Shown: positions 16,511 through 25,788, counted from the first letter of the stretch. The stretch: DNA of 52,704 nucleotides from Chthoniobacter sp. (GCA_028293645.1 JAQGOK010000001.1:1-52704); one strand, 5' to 3'. Numbers and translations are program-made. The notes: a model not told the origin generated them from the letters alone.

Positions 16511-17161
16511 ATGCCTCGCACGTTCTATTTCGCGCCCTTGTACGCCCTGCCTACCTTGTTTACTCCAGCTGTCACCCGCCTGTTGCTCCTCGTCCTGACG
16601 CTGTTCACGGTCGCTTGCGGATCGCGCGATCCCCGTTTCAGCGACGAGACAATCTATCTCGGAGGCTTCCGCAGCAACGGCACTCCGAACCGCGCGAACT
16701 TCGACGATGTCTCCTACTGGGACGGCGATGGCGTTTCCGGGGCGCCCCGCATTCGGATCAGCCTCGGTGAACAGCGCGCTTACTTCTACAAAGGCGACCA
16801 ACTCGTCGGCGTCTCGATCATCTCCACCGGCCGCGAAGGCTACGACACCCCGACCGGTTCCTGGAAGTTGCAGCAGAAGAACCGCCACCACGTGTCATCC
16901 CTCTATGGCGACTATGTCGATCGCGATGGCAACGTGATCATGAAGGATGTCGATACGCGGAAGGACAAGAAGCCGCCCGGCGCGATCTACGACGGTGCGA
17001 AGATGCCCTACTTCATGCGCATCCACGGCGGTGTCGGCATGCACGAAGGCTTCCTTCCCGGCTACCCTGCGTCTCACGGCTGCATCCGGATGCCCGAATT
17101 CATGGCGGAGAAGTTCTTCGCGAACGTCTCGGTCGGCACGCCGGTCTCGATCACACACTAG
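16511..17161 (+). CDS. L,D-transpeptidase (YkuD) lipoprotein
   Basis: 216 residues. The long N-terminus ends in the lipobox-like LFTVAC (Cys36), so it is probably a lipoprotein. The YkuD catalytic domain (~72-215) shows ISLGEQRAYFY at the start, STGREGYDTPTG, HGGVGMHEG (H172, H178), and the active-site motif SHGCIRM (H189, C191). It would form 3-3 or lipoprotein-linking cross-links in peptidoglycan. Neighbours: FmdB operon on the other strand and a rhodanese downstream. Length and motifs are standard for the family. Confidence 0.93.
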   Translation: MPRTFYFAPLYALPTLFTPAVTRLLLLVLTLFTVACGSRDPRFSDETIYLGGFRSNGTPNRANFDDVSYWDGDGVSGAPRIRISLGEQRAYFYKGDQLVGVSIISTGREGYDTPTGSWKLQQKNRHHVSSLYGDYVDRDGNVIMKDVDTRKDKKPPGAIYDGAKMPYFMRIHGGVGMHEGFLPGYPASHGCIRMPEFMAEKFFANVSVGTPVSITH

Positions 17162-17181
17162 CCGGCAAGGCAGAGCCGGCT
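17160..17181 (+). terminator. Possible weak terminator after the L,D-transpeptidase gene
   Basis: A 7-bp inverted repeat (AGCCGGC / GCCGGCT) with an 8-base loop begins inside the transpeptidase stop codon (TAG, 17159-17161) and is followed by TTTGG. The T-run is short, so termination would be partial; the rhodanese gene starts 22 bp later. Confidence 0.4.
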
Positions 17182-17203
17182 TTGGAGATTGCTCGTTCTC
17201 CCG

Positions 17204-17533
17204 ATGACCATTCCTGAGATCTCCGTCGAGGAAGCAGCCACGCGCCTTGCGGGCCCGCAGCCGCCGCAACTGATCGATGTCCGCGAGGCCGATGAATGGG
17301 CCGTCGCGCATGTTGCGGGCGCGGAGTTGGTTCCACTTTCGGAGTGGCCAGGAGTCGTTCCGCAGAAGCTGGTGAACCCAGCGCAGCCCCTCTTGATCCT
17401 TTGTCACCACGGGAGCCGTTCCGCTCGTGCCACGGAGTTTTTGCTGCGGATCGGTTTTGCCGACGTGACGAATGTGGCAGGCGGCATCGACGCCTGGTCG
17501 CTGCGGGTCGATCCCGGCGTGGCGCGATACTGA
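17204..17533 (+). CDS. Rhodanese-like domain protein
   Basis: 109 residues from ATG 17204; a TTG at 17189 would add five residues but has its GGAGA only three bases away. Single rhodanese domain: LIDVREADEW (24-32), the CHHGSRS active-site loop with Cys67, and VAGGIDAW near the end. It can carry sulphane sulphur on Cys67; the acceptor in the cell is unknown. The gene lies 42 bp after the transpeptidase and converges with the hydrolase gene. Confidence 0.92.
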   Translation: MTIPEISVEEAATRLAGPQPPQLIDVREADEWAVAHVAGAELVPLSEWPGVVPQKLVNPAQPLLILCHHGSRSARATEFLLRIGFADVTNVAGGIDAWSLRVDPGVARY

Positions 17534-17536
17534 CGC

Positions 17537-18688
17537 TTACTTAACCCACCGAGTGACCATCGCCGCGACGGCTTCGTCGCAAGCCTTGGTGGCCCCCTCG
17601 GTCGCGCAGTTGGTGGCTGCGACGAAGGCGATATCCTTCGCGGGCGCGATCCAGATCACCGCATAAAACATGGTGTTCGAACCGGCGTGGCTGAGCGCGT
17701 TCCCCCCCGCCCAACCGCGCGGATGCACACTCCACCCCAGCGCGTAGTCACCGCCGGCCACCGGCATGTGGAGCTTCACGAAACTTTCCCGCTTCAGCGT
17801 CGGCGTGCCCCGCGCCTCGCCGCGCGCATGCCACGCCGCGTAGCGAACGAGTTCTTTGATCGAACAATGTACCGTCCCCGCGGGGCCAATTGCCGGCGGA
17901 TTGTCGGCGTTCGGTCCCGGCGGAACTGGCACCAGCTTTTGCCCTTCTGCGGTATGGCCCCAAGGGTGATCGGTTCGGCCGCGGGTCGCGGGTGCGCCGA
18001 AGCCCGCATCCGACATCAGCGCGATCGGGAAGAGCATGGTTTGCATCAACTTTTCCCAAGGCTGGCCGCTCACCCGTTCCAGCATCACGCCTGCGATCGC
18101 GTAGCCTTGATTCGAGTAGTTATACTTCGCACCGGGTTCGCTTTCAGGCCGGCGCATGAGCAGGCCCTTCACGAACTCTCGCCGCTGATCGCGCGGCGAT
18201 CCTTGCTGGCGCGCGGCATTGCGCCAGAGGTTCGGAGGCGCTTCCGCCGGCGCGCCGCCGCGGTGGCTGAGGAGCTGTTCCAACGTCACCGCGCTCCACT
18301 GCGGATCCATGGTGTCTTCCAGGTCGGTGAAGATTTCGCCGACCGTCGTCTGCCACTTGATCTGCCCCTGCTCGACGAACATCGCGGCGAGGGTCGCCGT
18401 CATCGACTTGGTGCAGGAGCCGATGTGCCACTGATCGTCGATCGTCACGATTTCCCTCCCGTCGATTTTGCGCGTGCCCACCGCACCGGCGCCAAGCAAG
18501 TCCGTCCCCCGCATGGCCGCGGCCGCAAGCGCGGGCACACGATGTTTGGTCCGCAACGGCTCCAGCACCGAGTTTAAATCCTCGGGAGCCGCCTCGAGTG
18601 TGTTGCCCTGCAACGCTGAAAACGCAAAGACAACCAACAGACTCAACGCAGCACCACCGCGCCGTAGCGGCTTCCGGGAAAAACACAT
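17537..18688 (-). CDS. Serine hydrolase, beta-lactamase class C-like
   Basis: 383 residues with a signal peptide (basic MCFSRKPLRR start, hydrophobic 12-27). Catalytic motifs of the class C beta-lactamase / penicillin-binding family are visible: S91-C-T-K94 (IGSCTKSM), Y190-S-N192 (KYNYSNQGYAIAG) and H333-A-G335 (SHAGSNTM). LEQLLSHRGG (135-144) is the usual preceding element. It is probably a periplasmic esterase, peptidase or PBP-like enzyme; such proteins rarely destroy beta-lactams and the substrate cannot be inferred. It follows lpxK by 69 bp on the same strand. Confidence 0.93.
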   Translation of the reverse strand: MCFSRKPLRRGGAALSLLVVFAFSALQGNTLEAAPEDLNSVLEPLRTKHRVPALAAAAMRGTDLLGAGAVGTRKIDGREIVTIDDQWHIGSCTKSMTATLAAMFVEQGQIKWQTTVGEIFTDLEDTMDPQWSAVTLEQLLSHRGGAPAEAPPNLWRNAARQQGSPRDQRREFVKGLLMRRPESEPGAKYNYSNQGYAIAGVMLERVSGQPWEKLMQTMLFPIALMSDAGFGAPATRGRTDHPWGHTAEGQKLVPVPPGPNADNPPAIGPAGTVHCSIKELVRYAAWHARGEARGTPTLKRESFVKLHMPVAGGDYALGWSVHPRGWAGGNALSHAGSNTMFYAVIWIAPAKDIAFVAATNCATEGATKACDEAVAAMVTRWVK

Positions 18689-18757
18689 GACGTCAGCCGA
18701 GCAGCCGGCAGCAGATCAGGTAAAGAGGAAAGTCGCCGGTCCTCGCGCGCAAACGTC

Positions 18758-19954
18758 TCACGCAAAGAACCGCTCCGGCGCCATCACCGGGATTGGCTGA
18801 CAAATCCGTGCGACCAGGCTTTGCCAGCTCTCATGACCAGTCAGGATCTCGATCTCCACGCGCAAATAGTAGATCGGCACCTCGTCGTTTTTCAGCTTCG
18901 CGGGAAAACGTACGCTGTCCTTTTCCGTGGTCACGATCATGTCCAGATCGCGCCGTGAACAGCGCGCGCTGAACTCCTCCAACTCCCGATCGGTGAAGCG
19001 GTGGTGGTCCGCGAAGCGCTTGGTGATCTCAAGCTTCGCGCCCATCGCGGTCAGCTTGTCTTCAAAGCTTTCCGGCCGCGCGATCCCGGAGATTGCCGCG
19101 ATAAATTTGCCGGAAAGAAAGTCCAGCGGCCGACGATCTGCGACATCATAGAGATTTTGCAGATAGAGCGGTTGATGCGTGCATTCGATGATCTCCGCGG
19201 TCCGATTGTGTTCGCGGATCTGTTCGATCAGCGCCGCGTTTCCTTCCGGAGGCGTTTTGGTGATGAAAATGCAACTGGCCCGACGCAGGTTGCGCGGCGG
19301 CTCGCGCAAGGTCCCACGCGGCAGCAGGTATTCGTTCCCAAACGGCGCTTGCGCATCGATCAGGCAAACATCGAGCCGGTGACGCAACGCGAGATATTGC
19401 ATGCCGTCATCGAGGAGGAGCACATCACAGCCGAGCACCTCGACCGCATACAGCGCGGCGCGGACGCGGTCCTTATCCACCAGCACGATCACGTCCTTCA
19501 GCGACTTCGCGAGCATGAAGGGCTCGTCCCCGGCAAAGCGACTGTCCAGCAGGAGCCGCTGGCCATCATGCACCACGCGCGGCTTCTTTCGCTCCATGCC
19601 GAGCCACTTCCGCTGAAGCCTTCGCAACAACGGAGGCCTCTTGGATTTGTAGCCGCGACTGAGGATTGCGACCTTGCGCCCGCGGTCCTGCAGGCTGCGC
19701 GCAAACTTTTCGACCACGGGCGTTTTACCCGTGCCGCCGACGGTCAGATTGCCGATGGAAACGACCATGCAACCGGGCGGCCGCTCGCGGAGAAGCCGGG
19801 TGCGGTAAAGCCAGAGGCGGGTCTGCACGCCGCCGCGAAAAAGCCAGCTCAGCGCGTAAAGAAAGCCGCGGAGGAAAAAGGCGCGCTTGCCGTAGCGACG
19901 CTCCAGAATGACGTCGATCGCAAACTGCTCGAAGCGTTCTAGTGCGAGGCGCAC
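18758..19954 (-). CDS. lpxK: Tetraacyldisaccharide 4'-kinase
   Basis: 398 residues, a little longer than the usual 320-390. The N-terminal membrane-associated helix region (residues ~20-50) is followed by the Walker A motif [12 protein letters not shown] (68-79) and the RGYKSK segment (~99-104). The motif [22 protein letters not shown] (~156-177) is the LpxK DDGxQ Walker B region. It phosphorylates lipid A disaccharide at the 4' position on the inner membrane. Its presence implies an LPS-containing outer membrane. It lies 22 bp after thrB and ahead of the serine hydrolase, on the same strand. Confidence 0.95.
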   Translation of the reverse strand: MRLALERFEQFAIDVILERRYGKRAFFLRGFLYALSWLFRGGVQTRLWLYRTRLLRERPPGCMVVSIGNLTVGGTGKTPVVEKFARSLQDRGRKVAILSRGYKSKRPPLLRRLQRKWLGMERKKPRVVHDGQRLLLDSRFAGDEPFMLAKSLKDVIVLVDKDRVRAALYAVEVLGCDVLLLDDGMQYLALRHRLDVCLIDAQAPFGNEYLLPRGTLREPPRNLRRASCIFITKTPPEGNAALIEQIREHNRTAEIIECTHQPLYLQNLYDVADRRPLDFLSGKFIAAISGIARPESFEDKLTAMGAKLEITKRFADHHRFTDRELEEFSARCSRRDLDMIVTTEKDSVRFPAKLKNDEVPIYYLRVEIEILTGHESWQSLVARICQPIPVMAPERFFA

Positions 19955-19976
19955 GGGCGGGAGGGAGAGAGAACGC

Positions 19977-20819
19977 TCATTGCGAAATCCGCACGCCGGA
20001 GTTGTCGGCGGAAGTAATCACCGTGCGCGCGCCGGCATTACCCGAAGCGCACAGCATTGCGTCCGCCACGGCATCGGCGTTCTCCAAAGTAAGGCAGCAA
20101 ATGGTCGAGCCGCTGCCGCTGAGGAATCCTCCCAGCGCACCTGCATCCTCGCCGGCGCGAAGCACCGAGCTGAGAAACGGGATCAGCACTCTTTCGCGGT
20201 ACGGCTGGTGCAGATGATCCTCAAACGAGCCGCGCAGCATTCCGTAGTTCCGTGACGCAAAGGCAGCGGTGATGCGACACGCATTCGCGCAGGAACGGGC
20301 GGCGCCGAGCCGATCGATCTGCGCCGGAAGAACCTCACGGGCGGCCGGCGTGGAGACTTCGAAATCCGGGATAAGCAGGACAAAGCGCAGCTCGGGCGCG
20401 ACTTCGAACCGCGCGATCTCGGCACCACCAGCGACCGTGAAACCACCGAACGCCGCCGGCGCCGCGTTGTCGGGATGACCTTCCAGCGCGGCGGCGATCT
20501 CGAACAATCGCTCACCGGGCAGCGGGCGATCTGCGAGCTCATTCAATCCGTGCAAAAGCCCGAGCCGCACCGTGACGCTGCTGCCAAGCCCGCGCGATTG
20601 CGGCACTTCGCCCGCAATCTCCCAAGCGAACGCGAACGGCGCGAGTTCGCTCGCGGTGAAGAAACGTTCCGCGACTGCTTCACTCATCGGATTCGCCATG
20701 GAATGATCCGTCCGCCTCGTGGTGACCCGATTCTCGATCTGCAACGCGACACCAAGTGAATCATAGCCTGGGCCAAGATTGGAAGTGGTCGCCGGCACGC
20801 GAATGGTCACCTGATTCAT
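19977..20819 (-). CDS. thrB: Homoserine kinase
   Basis: 280 residues from ATG 20819; the open frame extends to 20945, but that part would overlap the divergent rph gene. GHMP kinase family: start VTIRVPATTSNLGPGYDSLG (residues 3-22) is the ThrB N-terminal signature, and the glycine-rich ATP loop is PQSRGLGSSVTV (residues ~70-81). HPDNAAPAAFGG (~116-127) and the C-terminal GGFLSGSGSTICCL are the other GHMP motifs. It phosphorylates homoserine for threonine synthesis. It is head-to-head with rph (about 120 bp) and followed by lpxK. Confidence 0.92.
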   Translation of the reverse strand: MNQVTIRVPATTSNLGPGYDSLGVALQIENRVTTRRTDHSMANPMSEAVAERFFTASELAPFAFAWEIAGEVPQSRGLGSSVTVRLGLLHGLNELADRPLPGERLFEIAAALEGHPDNAAPAAFGGFTVAGGAEIARFEVAPELRFVLLIPDFEVSTPAAREVLPAQIDRLGAARSCANACRITAAFASRNYGMLRGSFEDHLHQPYRERVLIPFLSSVLRAGEDAGALGGFLSGSGSTICCLTLENADAVADAMLCASGNAGARTVITSADNSGVRISQ

Positions 20820-20938
20820 CGGAGCGCGAACATCAGGGCTCCCGCCGAATCGGGTCAAGCGTCTGGGGCAGCGCTCCTCCGGCACCGTGGCGCCCCGAAC
20901 GCTTGCCGCTGCGCGGGAACGCTGCGTAGCGTGCGCGC

Positions 20939-21664
20939 ATGTCACGTCATGACGGCCGCGCGCCGGATCAACTTCGCCCGATCAGTTTCACCCTCGGCAT
21001 TGCGCCGCATTCCACCGGTTCCGTGCTCGTCGCCGCGGGCGATACGCGTGTGATCTGCAGCGCGATGATCGAGGAGACGATCCCCGGCTGGATGAAAGCG
21101 CAGAAGGTCGAAGGCGGCTGGCTGACCGCAGAATATTCGATGCTCCCCTACTCGACGCTGCAGCGGAAAGCGCGCGACAGCATGAAAGGACGGCTCGACG
21201 GACGCAGCGTCGAGATTCAGCGCCTGATCGGTCGCTCGCTCCGCGCCGTGATCGATCTCGATCTGCTCGGGCCGCGCACGCTTTGCATTGATTGCGACGT
21301 GCTCCAGGCCGACGGAGGAACGCGTACCGCGGCGATAACCGGGGCCTGCGTTGCCGCATCGTTGGCGGTCAAAAAGCTGCTCGCGCTGGGGTTGCTGAAG
21401 AAGTCGCCGATCCGGAAACTGCTCGCGGCGGTGAGTGTCGGCGTCGTCGCGGGGCAGCCATTGCTCGACCTCAACTACCTCGAAGACAAAGACGCGGCGG
21501 TGGATATGAACCTTGTCATGACCGAAGATGGGCAGTTCGTGGAAGTGCAGGGCTCCGGCGAAGAGCAGACCTTTAGCGAGACGGAACTGGCTGCGATGCT
21601 GGCGCTCGGGAAAAAGGGTATCGCTGATTTGATCGCGTTGCAGCGGGCCGCGATCGGAAGTTGA
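20939..21664 (+). CDS. rph: Ribonuclease PH
   Basis: 241 residues, matching RNase PH throughout. Key parts: RHDGRAPDQLRPI at the start, AEYSMLPYSTLQRKARDSMKGRLDGR (family signature), SVEIQRLIGRSLRAVID and CDVLQADGGTRTAAITGA, and LNYLEDKDAAVDMNLVMTEDGQFVEVQGSGEE near the end. It trims the 3' ends of tRNA precursors phosphorolytically. Length is typical (~238). It is divergent from thrB and the next gene in the same direction is gmd, 179 bp on. Confidence 0.97.
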   Translation: MSRHDGRAPDQLRPISFTLGIAPHSTGSVLVAAGDTRVICSAMIEETIPGWMKAQKVEGGWLTAEYSMLPYSTLQRKARDSMKGRLDGRSVEIQRLIGRSLRAVIDLDLLGPRTLCIDCDVLQADGGTRTAAITGACVAASLAVKKLLALGLLKKSPIRKLLAAVSVGVVAGQPLLDLNYLEDKDAAVDMNLVMTEDGQFVEVQGSGEEQTFSETELAAMLALGKKGIADLIALQRAAIGS

Positions 21665-21843
21665 TCAGGTATTAGCAAGGCGGTGGTTTCCTCGCAGCAG
21701 CCGCAATCAAGGTTGCCGGGTTCCACAGAGCCGATCGCAACGAGAAAACTTGAAGCGGGGAGTTGCATAGACATGCCGCCACCCGCTATCAGGACCGGCT
21801 CGCTGGCGGCCGCACAGGCGTCCGGCGATCGGTTTCAATTTCC

Positions 21844-22854
21844 ATGAAAAAAGCGCTCATCACTGGGATCACCGGACAGGACGGCTCGTATCTCGCGGAT
21901 CTCCTGCTCGCAAAGGGCTACGAGGTCCACGGCATCATTCGCCGGGCGAGCACGTTCAACACCTCGCGGATCGAGCACCTGTATGCCGATCCGCACGTGC
22001 ATGGCGTCCGCCTCTTCCTGCACTACGGCGACCTTTCCGATTCGCTGAATCTGACGCGACTGATTGACCGCGTCGGCCCGGATGAAATCTACCACCTTGG
22101 CGCACAGAGCCACGTGCGGGTGAGCTTCGATATCCCCGAATACACTGGCGATGTCACCGGCATCGCCACCATCCGGATTCTGGAAGCCATCCGCGAGACG
22201 AAGGTGCCGACCCGTTTTTATCAGGCGAGCTCGAGCGAGATGTTTGGCAAGGTGCAAGCCGTGCCCCAGACCGAGACGACGCCATTCTGGCCTCGCAGCC
22301 CGTATGGCGTCGCCAAGGTTTACTCCTACTGGGCGACGGTGAACTACCGTGAGAGCTACGGCATGCACGCGAGCAACGGCATCCTCTTCAACCACGAGAG
22401 CCCCCGGCGCGGCGAAACTTTCGTCACCCGCAAAATCACGCGCGCGGTCGCCGCGATCAAAAAGGGTCAGCAAAAGGAACTCTATCTCGGCAACCTCGAT
22501 GCAAAACGCGACTGGGGTTATGCCAAGGAATACGTGGAAGGCATGTGGCGCATGCTACAGCAGCCCGAGAGCGACGATTACGTGCTGGCGACGAATGAAA
22601 CGCACACCGTGCAGGAGTTTTGCGAAGTGACCTTCGCTCACGTCGGCCTGGACTGGAAAGAGTTCGTGAAGTTCGACGCCCGCTACGAGCGGCCTGCCGA
22701 AGTGGAACTGCTCATCGGCGATCCGGCGAAGGCGAAGGAAAAGCTTGGCTGGGAGCCGAAGACGAAATTCGTGGAGCTGGCAAAGCTGATGGTCGATGCC
22801 GACGTTGCCTTCCTCGAAGGCACACCGCTGCATCTGGTCGATGCCGACCTATAA
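21844..22854 (+). CDS. gmd: GDP-mannose 4,6-dehydratase
   Basis: 336 residues from ATG 21844; the longer open frame is ignored because the family N-terminal motif [20 protein letters not shown] begins here. NAD(P)-binding GITGQDG (8-14), HYGDLSDS (60-67) and HLGAQSHV (84-91) are standard. Catalytic residues are in SSSE (129-132) and Y154-x3-K158 ([12 protein letters not shown]). [17 protein letters not shown] confirms Gmd. It makes GDP-4-keto-6-deoxy-mannose, precursor of GDP-fucose, GDP-rhamnose or GDP-perosamine. A partner (fcl/rmd/per) is not in the window. The following LURP-one-like gene starts 10 bp after, same direction. Confidence 0.96.
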   Translation: MKKALITGITGQDGSYLADLLLAKGYEVHGIIRRASTFNTSRIEHLYADPHVHGVRLFLHYGDLSDSLNLTRLIDRVGPDEIYHLGAQSHVRVSFDIPEYTGDVTGIATIRILEAIRETKVPTRFYQASSSEMFGKVQAVPQTETTPFWPRSPYGVAKVYSYWATVNYRESYGMHASNGILFNHESPRRGETFVTRKITRAVAAIKKGQQKELYLGNLDAKRDWGYAKEYVEGMWRMLQQPESDDYVLATNETHTVQEFCEVTFAHVGLDWKEFVKFDARYERPAEVELLIGDPAKAKEKLGWEPKTKFVELAKLMVDADVAFLEGTPLHLVDADL

Positions 22855-22863
22855 ACGCTGACC

Positions 22864-23457
22864 ATGGACTTCCCCGTTGAGCTGCGATTCAAGGTTCTGG
22901 CGTTTGCGCCACAGATTCACGTCACCGACGCGCACGGCGGGAGCATTCTTTACATCAAGCAGAAGCTCTTTCGGCTGAAGGAGCGAATCGCGGTGTTCAG
23001 TGATCCGAGCCAGCAGCGGCAGATCATGGAGATCAACGCGGATCGGATGCTGGATTTCTCCGCTAACTACCGGTTCTCCGTCCCCGGCGGCGCACCCGTC
23101 GGCAGTGTGCGACGGCACGGCATGAAGTCGCTGTGGCGCGCCCATTACGAGATCGTCGGTGCCGCGGATCAGACAATCTTCGAACTGAGCGAAGAGAATC
23201 CGTGGGCGAAAATCGGGGATTCGTTGCTCGGCGAAATCCCCATTCTTGGGTTGATCACCGGCCTCTTTTTTCACCCGCGCTACCGCATCTCGCGTCCCGG
23301 GCATGGCGAGCCAGCCTTCCGTTTGCACAAGAAGCGGTCGCTACTGGAGACTGGCTTTCACATTGAGAAGCTCGATCCCACGGTGGAGGAGGGTGAGGAA
23401 ATGGTGGTGCTGCTCGGTGCGGTGATGCTCGCGCTGCTCGAACGGCGGCGCGGTTAG
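22864..23457 (+). CDS. LURP-one-related (LOR) family protein
   Basis: 197 residues. The pattern of beta strands starting with FPVELRFKVLAFAPQIHVTD, then ILYIKQKLFRLKERIAVFSD and later QRQIMEINADR, is that of bacterial LURP-one-related proteins. These share a tubby C-terminal/scramblase-type fold. A short hydrophobic stretch (~125-138, IPILGLITGLFF) may touch membrane. The function is unknown; the family is often near stress or membrane genes. The gene begins 10 bp after gmd and overlaps the end of the GNAT gene by 4 bp tail to tail. Confidence 0.7.
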   Translation: MDFPVELRFKVLAFAPQIHVTDAHGGSILYIKQKLFRLKERIAVFSDPSQQRQIMEINADRMLDFSANYRFSVPGGAPVGSVRRHGMKSLWRAHYEIVGAADQTIFELSEENPWAKIGDSLLGEIPILGLITGLFFHPRYRISRPGHGEPAFRLHKKRSLLETGFHIEKLDPTVEEGEEMVVLLGAVMLALLERRRG

Positions 23458-24014
23458 GGCGTGTGCGGGAAGACGTCGCCCGCGTTCGTGCTGAGCGCCC
23501 GGACGAGGATGTAGTCATCCATCACGAAGCCGCCGCCGATGTCTGAAACGATCGAGTCCACGCGCCGGAACCCCGCGCGTTCGTAGGCGCGGAGAGCGCG
23601 CGCGTTCAGTCTGTTCACACGGAGCGTGATTTCCGCGGCTTCGTGCATCGCCGCGAGCGCGAAGACACGCTCCAGCATCGTCTGGCCAAGACCGCGGCCT
23701 TGGTACTCAGGAAGGAGGTAGATCTTGTGAAGCACCGCGTGCCCTCCTTCGCTCGCGCTTACCGCGAAGTAACCGACAGGCACTTCCTGAATCAACGCGA
23801 TTTCCCACTTCGTCCCTGCGGCCACGTCATCGGCGAGCTTCCGGGGCGAATACATCCACGCCAGCATGTAATCGATCTGTTCCGGCGCGAGCATCGCCGA
23901 ATAGCTTGCCCGCCAGATCCGCTCCGCGAGGTCCCGCACGAGCGGAATATCAGCGACCGTTGCCGGTCTAAAGGTAAGCGCAGGCGCTTCGGGATTCGCT
24001 GAGAACACCGGCAA
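23454..24014 (-). CDS. GNAT family N-acetyltransferase
   Basis: About 186 residues. LTFRPATVADIPLVRDLAERIW at the N-terminus, LHKIYLLPEYQGRGLGQTMLE (the Q/RxxGxG/A acetyl-CoA loop, as QGRGLG) and LRVNRLNARALRAYERAGF (motif B) make a canonical GNAT. The start is uncertain: no ATG lies after the rpmB promoter region, so I chose TTG at 24014 (GTG at 24008 is equally possible). The open frame continues to 24347, overlapping rpmB antisense, and is not credible. Substrate unknown. It ends overlapping the LURP-one-like gene by 4 bp. Confidence 0.85.
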   Translation of the reverse strand: MPVFSANPEAPALTFRPATVADIPLVRDLAERIWRASYSAMLAPEQIDYMLAWMYSPRKLADDVAAGTKWEIALIQEVPVGYFAVSASEGGHAVLHKIYLLPEYQGRGLGQTMLERVFALAAMHEAAEITLRVNRLNARALRAYERAGFRRVDSIVSDIGGGFVMDDYILVRALSTNAGDVFPHTP

Positions 24015-24105
24015 CGGCGTAGCGCACCCTTCCTCGAGCGTCCAGAATTCCCCTTGACCCTCCTCGGGAGCACCTCCATGGTCGCCGCCCCATTTCAGAG
24101 TTTTT

Positions 24106-24366
24106 ATGAAAGTTTGCGAAATCACCAAAGCACACCCTTCGATGGGTAGCAAAATCCACCGCCGCGGTTTGGCCAAGAAGAAGGGCGGCATCGGCCAGCA
24201 CGTCACGAAAGTCGTGAAGCGCACCTTCACTCCGAACCTGCAGACCAAACGCATCTGGGTTTCCGAGTTGAAGCGCTTTGTGTCGGTGAAGCTGACCGCA
24301 CGCGCGCTCAAGACCGTCACCAAGAACGGGGCGTATGCCACGCTCAAGGGTGCGGGCGTGATCTAA
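24106..24366 (+). CDS. rpmB: 50S ribosomal protein L28
   Basis: 86 residues. VCEITKAHPSMGSKI (2-17), VVKRTFTPNLQTKRIWV (35-52) and the LTARALKTVTKNGAYATLKGAG tail match bL28. It is slightly longer than the usual ~78. The upstream start is divergent from the GNAT gene. It is followed 39 bp later by a 67-residue gene and a strong intrinsic terminator, so the two probably form a transcription unit. Confidence 0.95.
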   Translation: MKVCEITKAHPSMGSKIHRRGLAKKKGGIGQHVTKVVKRTFTPNLQTKRIWVSELKRFVSVKLTARALKTVTKNGAYATLKGAGVI

Positions 24367-24405
24367 CAGCGCCTCCTCAACTCCATCACCCCACCTCCGA
24401 ACCTC

Positions 24406-24609
24406 ATGGCCTTTAGCGTCGTCAGCAAAAAATCCGGCAAAACCTACTTCCTCCATGAGCGCCGTCAGGAGCTCAAAGGTGGACAGAAAGTGACGCTCTT
24501 CTTCTTCGGTGGCGAAGCCAAGGAGGGCGCGATCGATGCGCTGCCTGAAGGGTACGAAGTGTCGGAGAACACCAAGACCGGTCTGCCGCTGCTCAAGAAG
24601 AAGAAGTAA
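24406..24609 (+). CDS. Small basic protein of unknown function, downstream of rpmB
   Basis: 67 residues. I do not recognise a named family. Features: an aromatic strand-rich middle (VTLFFFGGEAKEGAIDALPEGYEV) and a Lys-rich tail TKTGLPLLKKKK. The 'GAIDALPEGY...N-x-x-TGLPxLKK' layout looks familiar from short hypothetical proteins of this group, but I cannot verify it. No signal or membrane segment. It is probably co-transcribed with rpmB and ends 22 bp before the terminator hairpin. The basic C-terminus would suit RNA or ribosome contact (inference). Confidence 0.75.
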   Translation: MAFSVVSKKSGKTYFLHERRQELKGGQKVTLFFFGGEAKEGAIDALPEGYEVSENTKTGLPLLKKKK

Positions 24610-24631
24610 GCGCGCTTACTGCACCAATTTT

Positions 24632-24671
24632 CTGGCGGCGCGGAGTTCCACTCCCGCCGCCAGTTTTGTTT
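24632..24671 (+). terminator. Intrinsic terminator of the rpmB unit
   Basis: A near-perfect stem CTGGCGGCG(C)GGAGT / ACTCC-CGCCGCCAG with a 3-base loop is followed by TTTTGTTT on the plus strand. It is the clearest Rho-independent terminator in the window and closes the rpmB/67-residue gene unit. Confidence 0.85.
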
Positions 24672-24673
24672 GA

Positions 24674-24703
24674 ATTGGCAATTGCTCATCGGCGATTGCC
24701 AAT
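24674..24703. promoter_or_regulatory. Inverted repeat upstream of the G3E GTPase gene
   Basis: ATTGGCAAT / ATTGCCAAT, a perfect 9-bp inverted repeat with a 12-base spacer, lies 60 bp before the GTPase ATG. It could be an operator for a dimeric regulator (a zinc-responsive one would suit the gene) or a second hairpin after the rpmB terminator. The sequence does not decide which. Confidence 0.4.
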
Positions 24704-24762
24704 CGAATTTCGGCTCCCGCATTTCCGCGAGGCCGGCAGTCGCCAATCCGCATCCGTAAATC

Positions 24763-25710
24763 ATGAAGCCCGTTCCCGTTACCATCCTCACCGGCTTTCT
24801 CGGAGCCGGGAAGACCACGCTGCTCAACTACATTCTCAAGCAGCAGCACGGCTATAAATTCGCCGTGATCGTGAATGAGATCGGCAAGATTGGCATCGAC
24901 GGCGCGCTGATCGAGAACACGAAGGATGAAGTGCTCGAGATGAGCAACGGTTGTCTCTGCTGCACCGTTCGCAAGGATCTCGTGAAAGGTGTGCAGGCGT
25001 TGATGAAGAAAGGCGGTTTCGACTACCTGCTGATCGAAACCACCGGCATTGCCGATCCGCAGCCGGTTGCGCAGACCTTCCTGAACATCCCGCAGCTTCA
25101 GCAGTTCGTCCGGCTCGACTCGATCATCACGGTCGTGGACGCCGAGCAGATTGAGAAGCAGATGAAGGAAACCGAGACGGCGCGTGAGCAGATCACGATG
25201 GCCGACTACCTTCTGCTCAACAAAACCGATCTGGTCGAACCGGCGCAGCTCGATCGCATCGAAGACGTCATCCGCAAGCTCAACCCTTCCGCGCAGATCT
25301 TCCGGACCAGCCATTCACAGGTGAACCTCAAGGAGCTGCTCGACATGCACGCGTTCGATCTCGATCGCAAAATCGAGGCGGACCCCGAGTTCCTCAACGA
25401 GCTGCGCAATCGGCATCACCACGACATCGAGTCGTTCTCCTTCGAATTCGACCGCCCGTTCAATGTCGATCGCTTCGAGCAGTTCGTGCAGGAGATCTCC
25501 GAGAAGGAGAAGGTCTATCGCTCGAAAGGTTTCATCTCGATCAGTGGCAACCCGCGCCGCGCCATTTTCCACGGCGTGAACAATCGTTTCACCATCATGT
25601 GGGACCGGCTCTGGGAGAAAGAGGAAGCTCGGACGAGTCAGCTCGTCTTTATCGGGAAGGGACTCAAGGAGGCGAGTATCCGGGCGCAGCTGGAGAAGTG
25701 CCTCGCCTGA
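24763..25710 (+). CDS. G3E-family GTPase, CobW/ZNG1-type metal chaperone
   Basis: 315 residues. Walker [10 protein letters not shown] (11-19), switch segment [10 protein letters not shown] (37-46), the metal-binding GCLCC motif with C64, C66, C67 (63-67), and the specificity loop LLLNKTDLV (~147-155) are all present. The CobW C-terminal domain begins near [20 protein letters not shown] (~225). The family inserts zinc, cobalt or other metals; YjiA and ZNG1 relatives move zinc to client enzymes, so a zinc chaperone role is the best guess. An inverted repeat precedes it. No cobalamin gene is nearby, which argues against CobW itself. Confidence 0.9.
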   Translation: MKPVPVTILTGFLGAGKTTLLNYILKQQHGYKFAVIVNEIGKIGIDGALIENTKDEVLEMSNGCLCCTVRKDLVKGVQALMKKGGFDYLLIETTGIADPQPVAQTFLNIPQLQQFVRLDSIITVVDAEQIEKQMKETETAREQITMADYLLLNKTDLVEPAQLDRIEDVIRKLNPSAQIFRTSHSQVNLKELLDMHAFDLDRKIEADPEFLNELRNRHHHDIESFSFEFDRPFNVDRFEQFVQEISEKEKVYRSKGFISISGNPRRAIFHGVNNRFTIMWDRLWEKEEARTSQLVFIGKGLKEASIRAQLEKCLA

Positions 25711-25788
25711 GCTGAACCGCCGCAAGAGGGCGGAGGTCGTGGAATGAACGGTTTCCGAGGGCCGATTGACTAAGCGCGCTCCTGCCCG

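Noticed and set aside
17687-18577. A 296-codon plus-strand frame antisense to the serine hydrolase
   Set aside because: The hydrolase frame carries SxxK, YxN and HxG motifs; the antisense one is Arg-rich and meaningless.
24015-24347. Upstream extension of the GNAT frame
   Set aside because: It runs antisense through rpmB and has no GNAT-like content.
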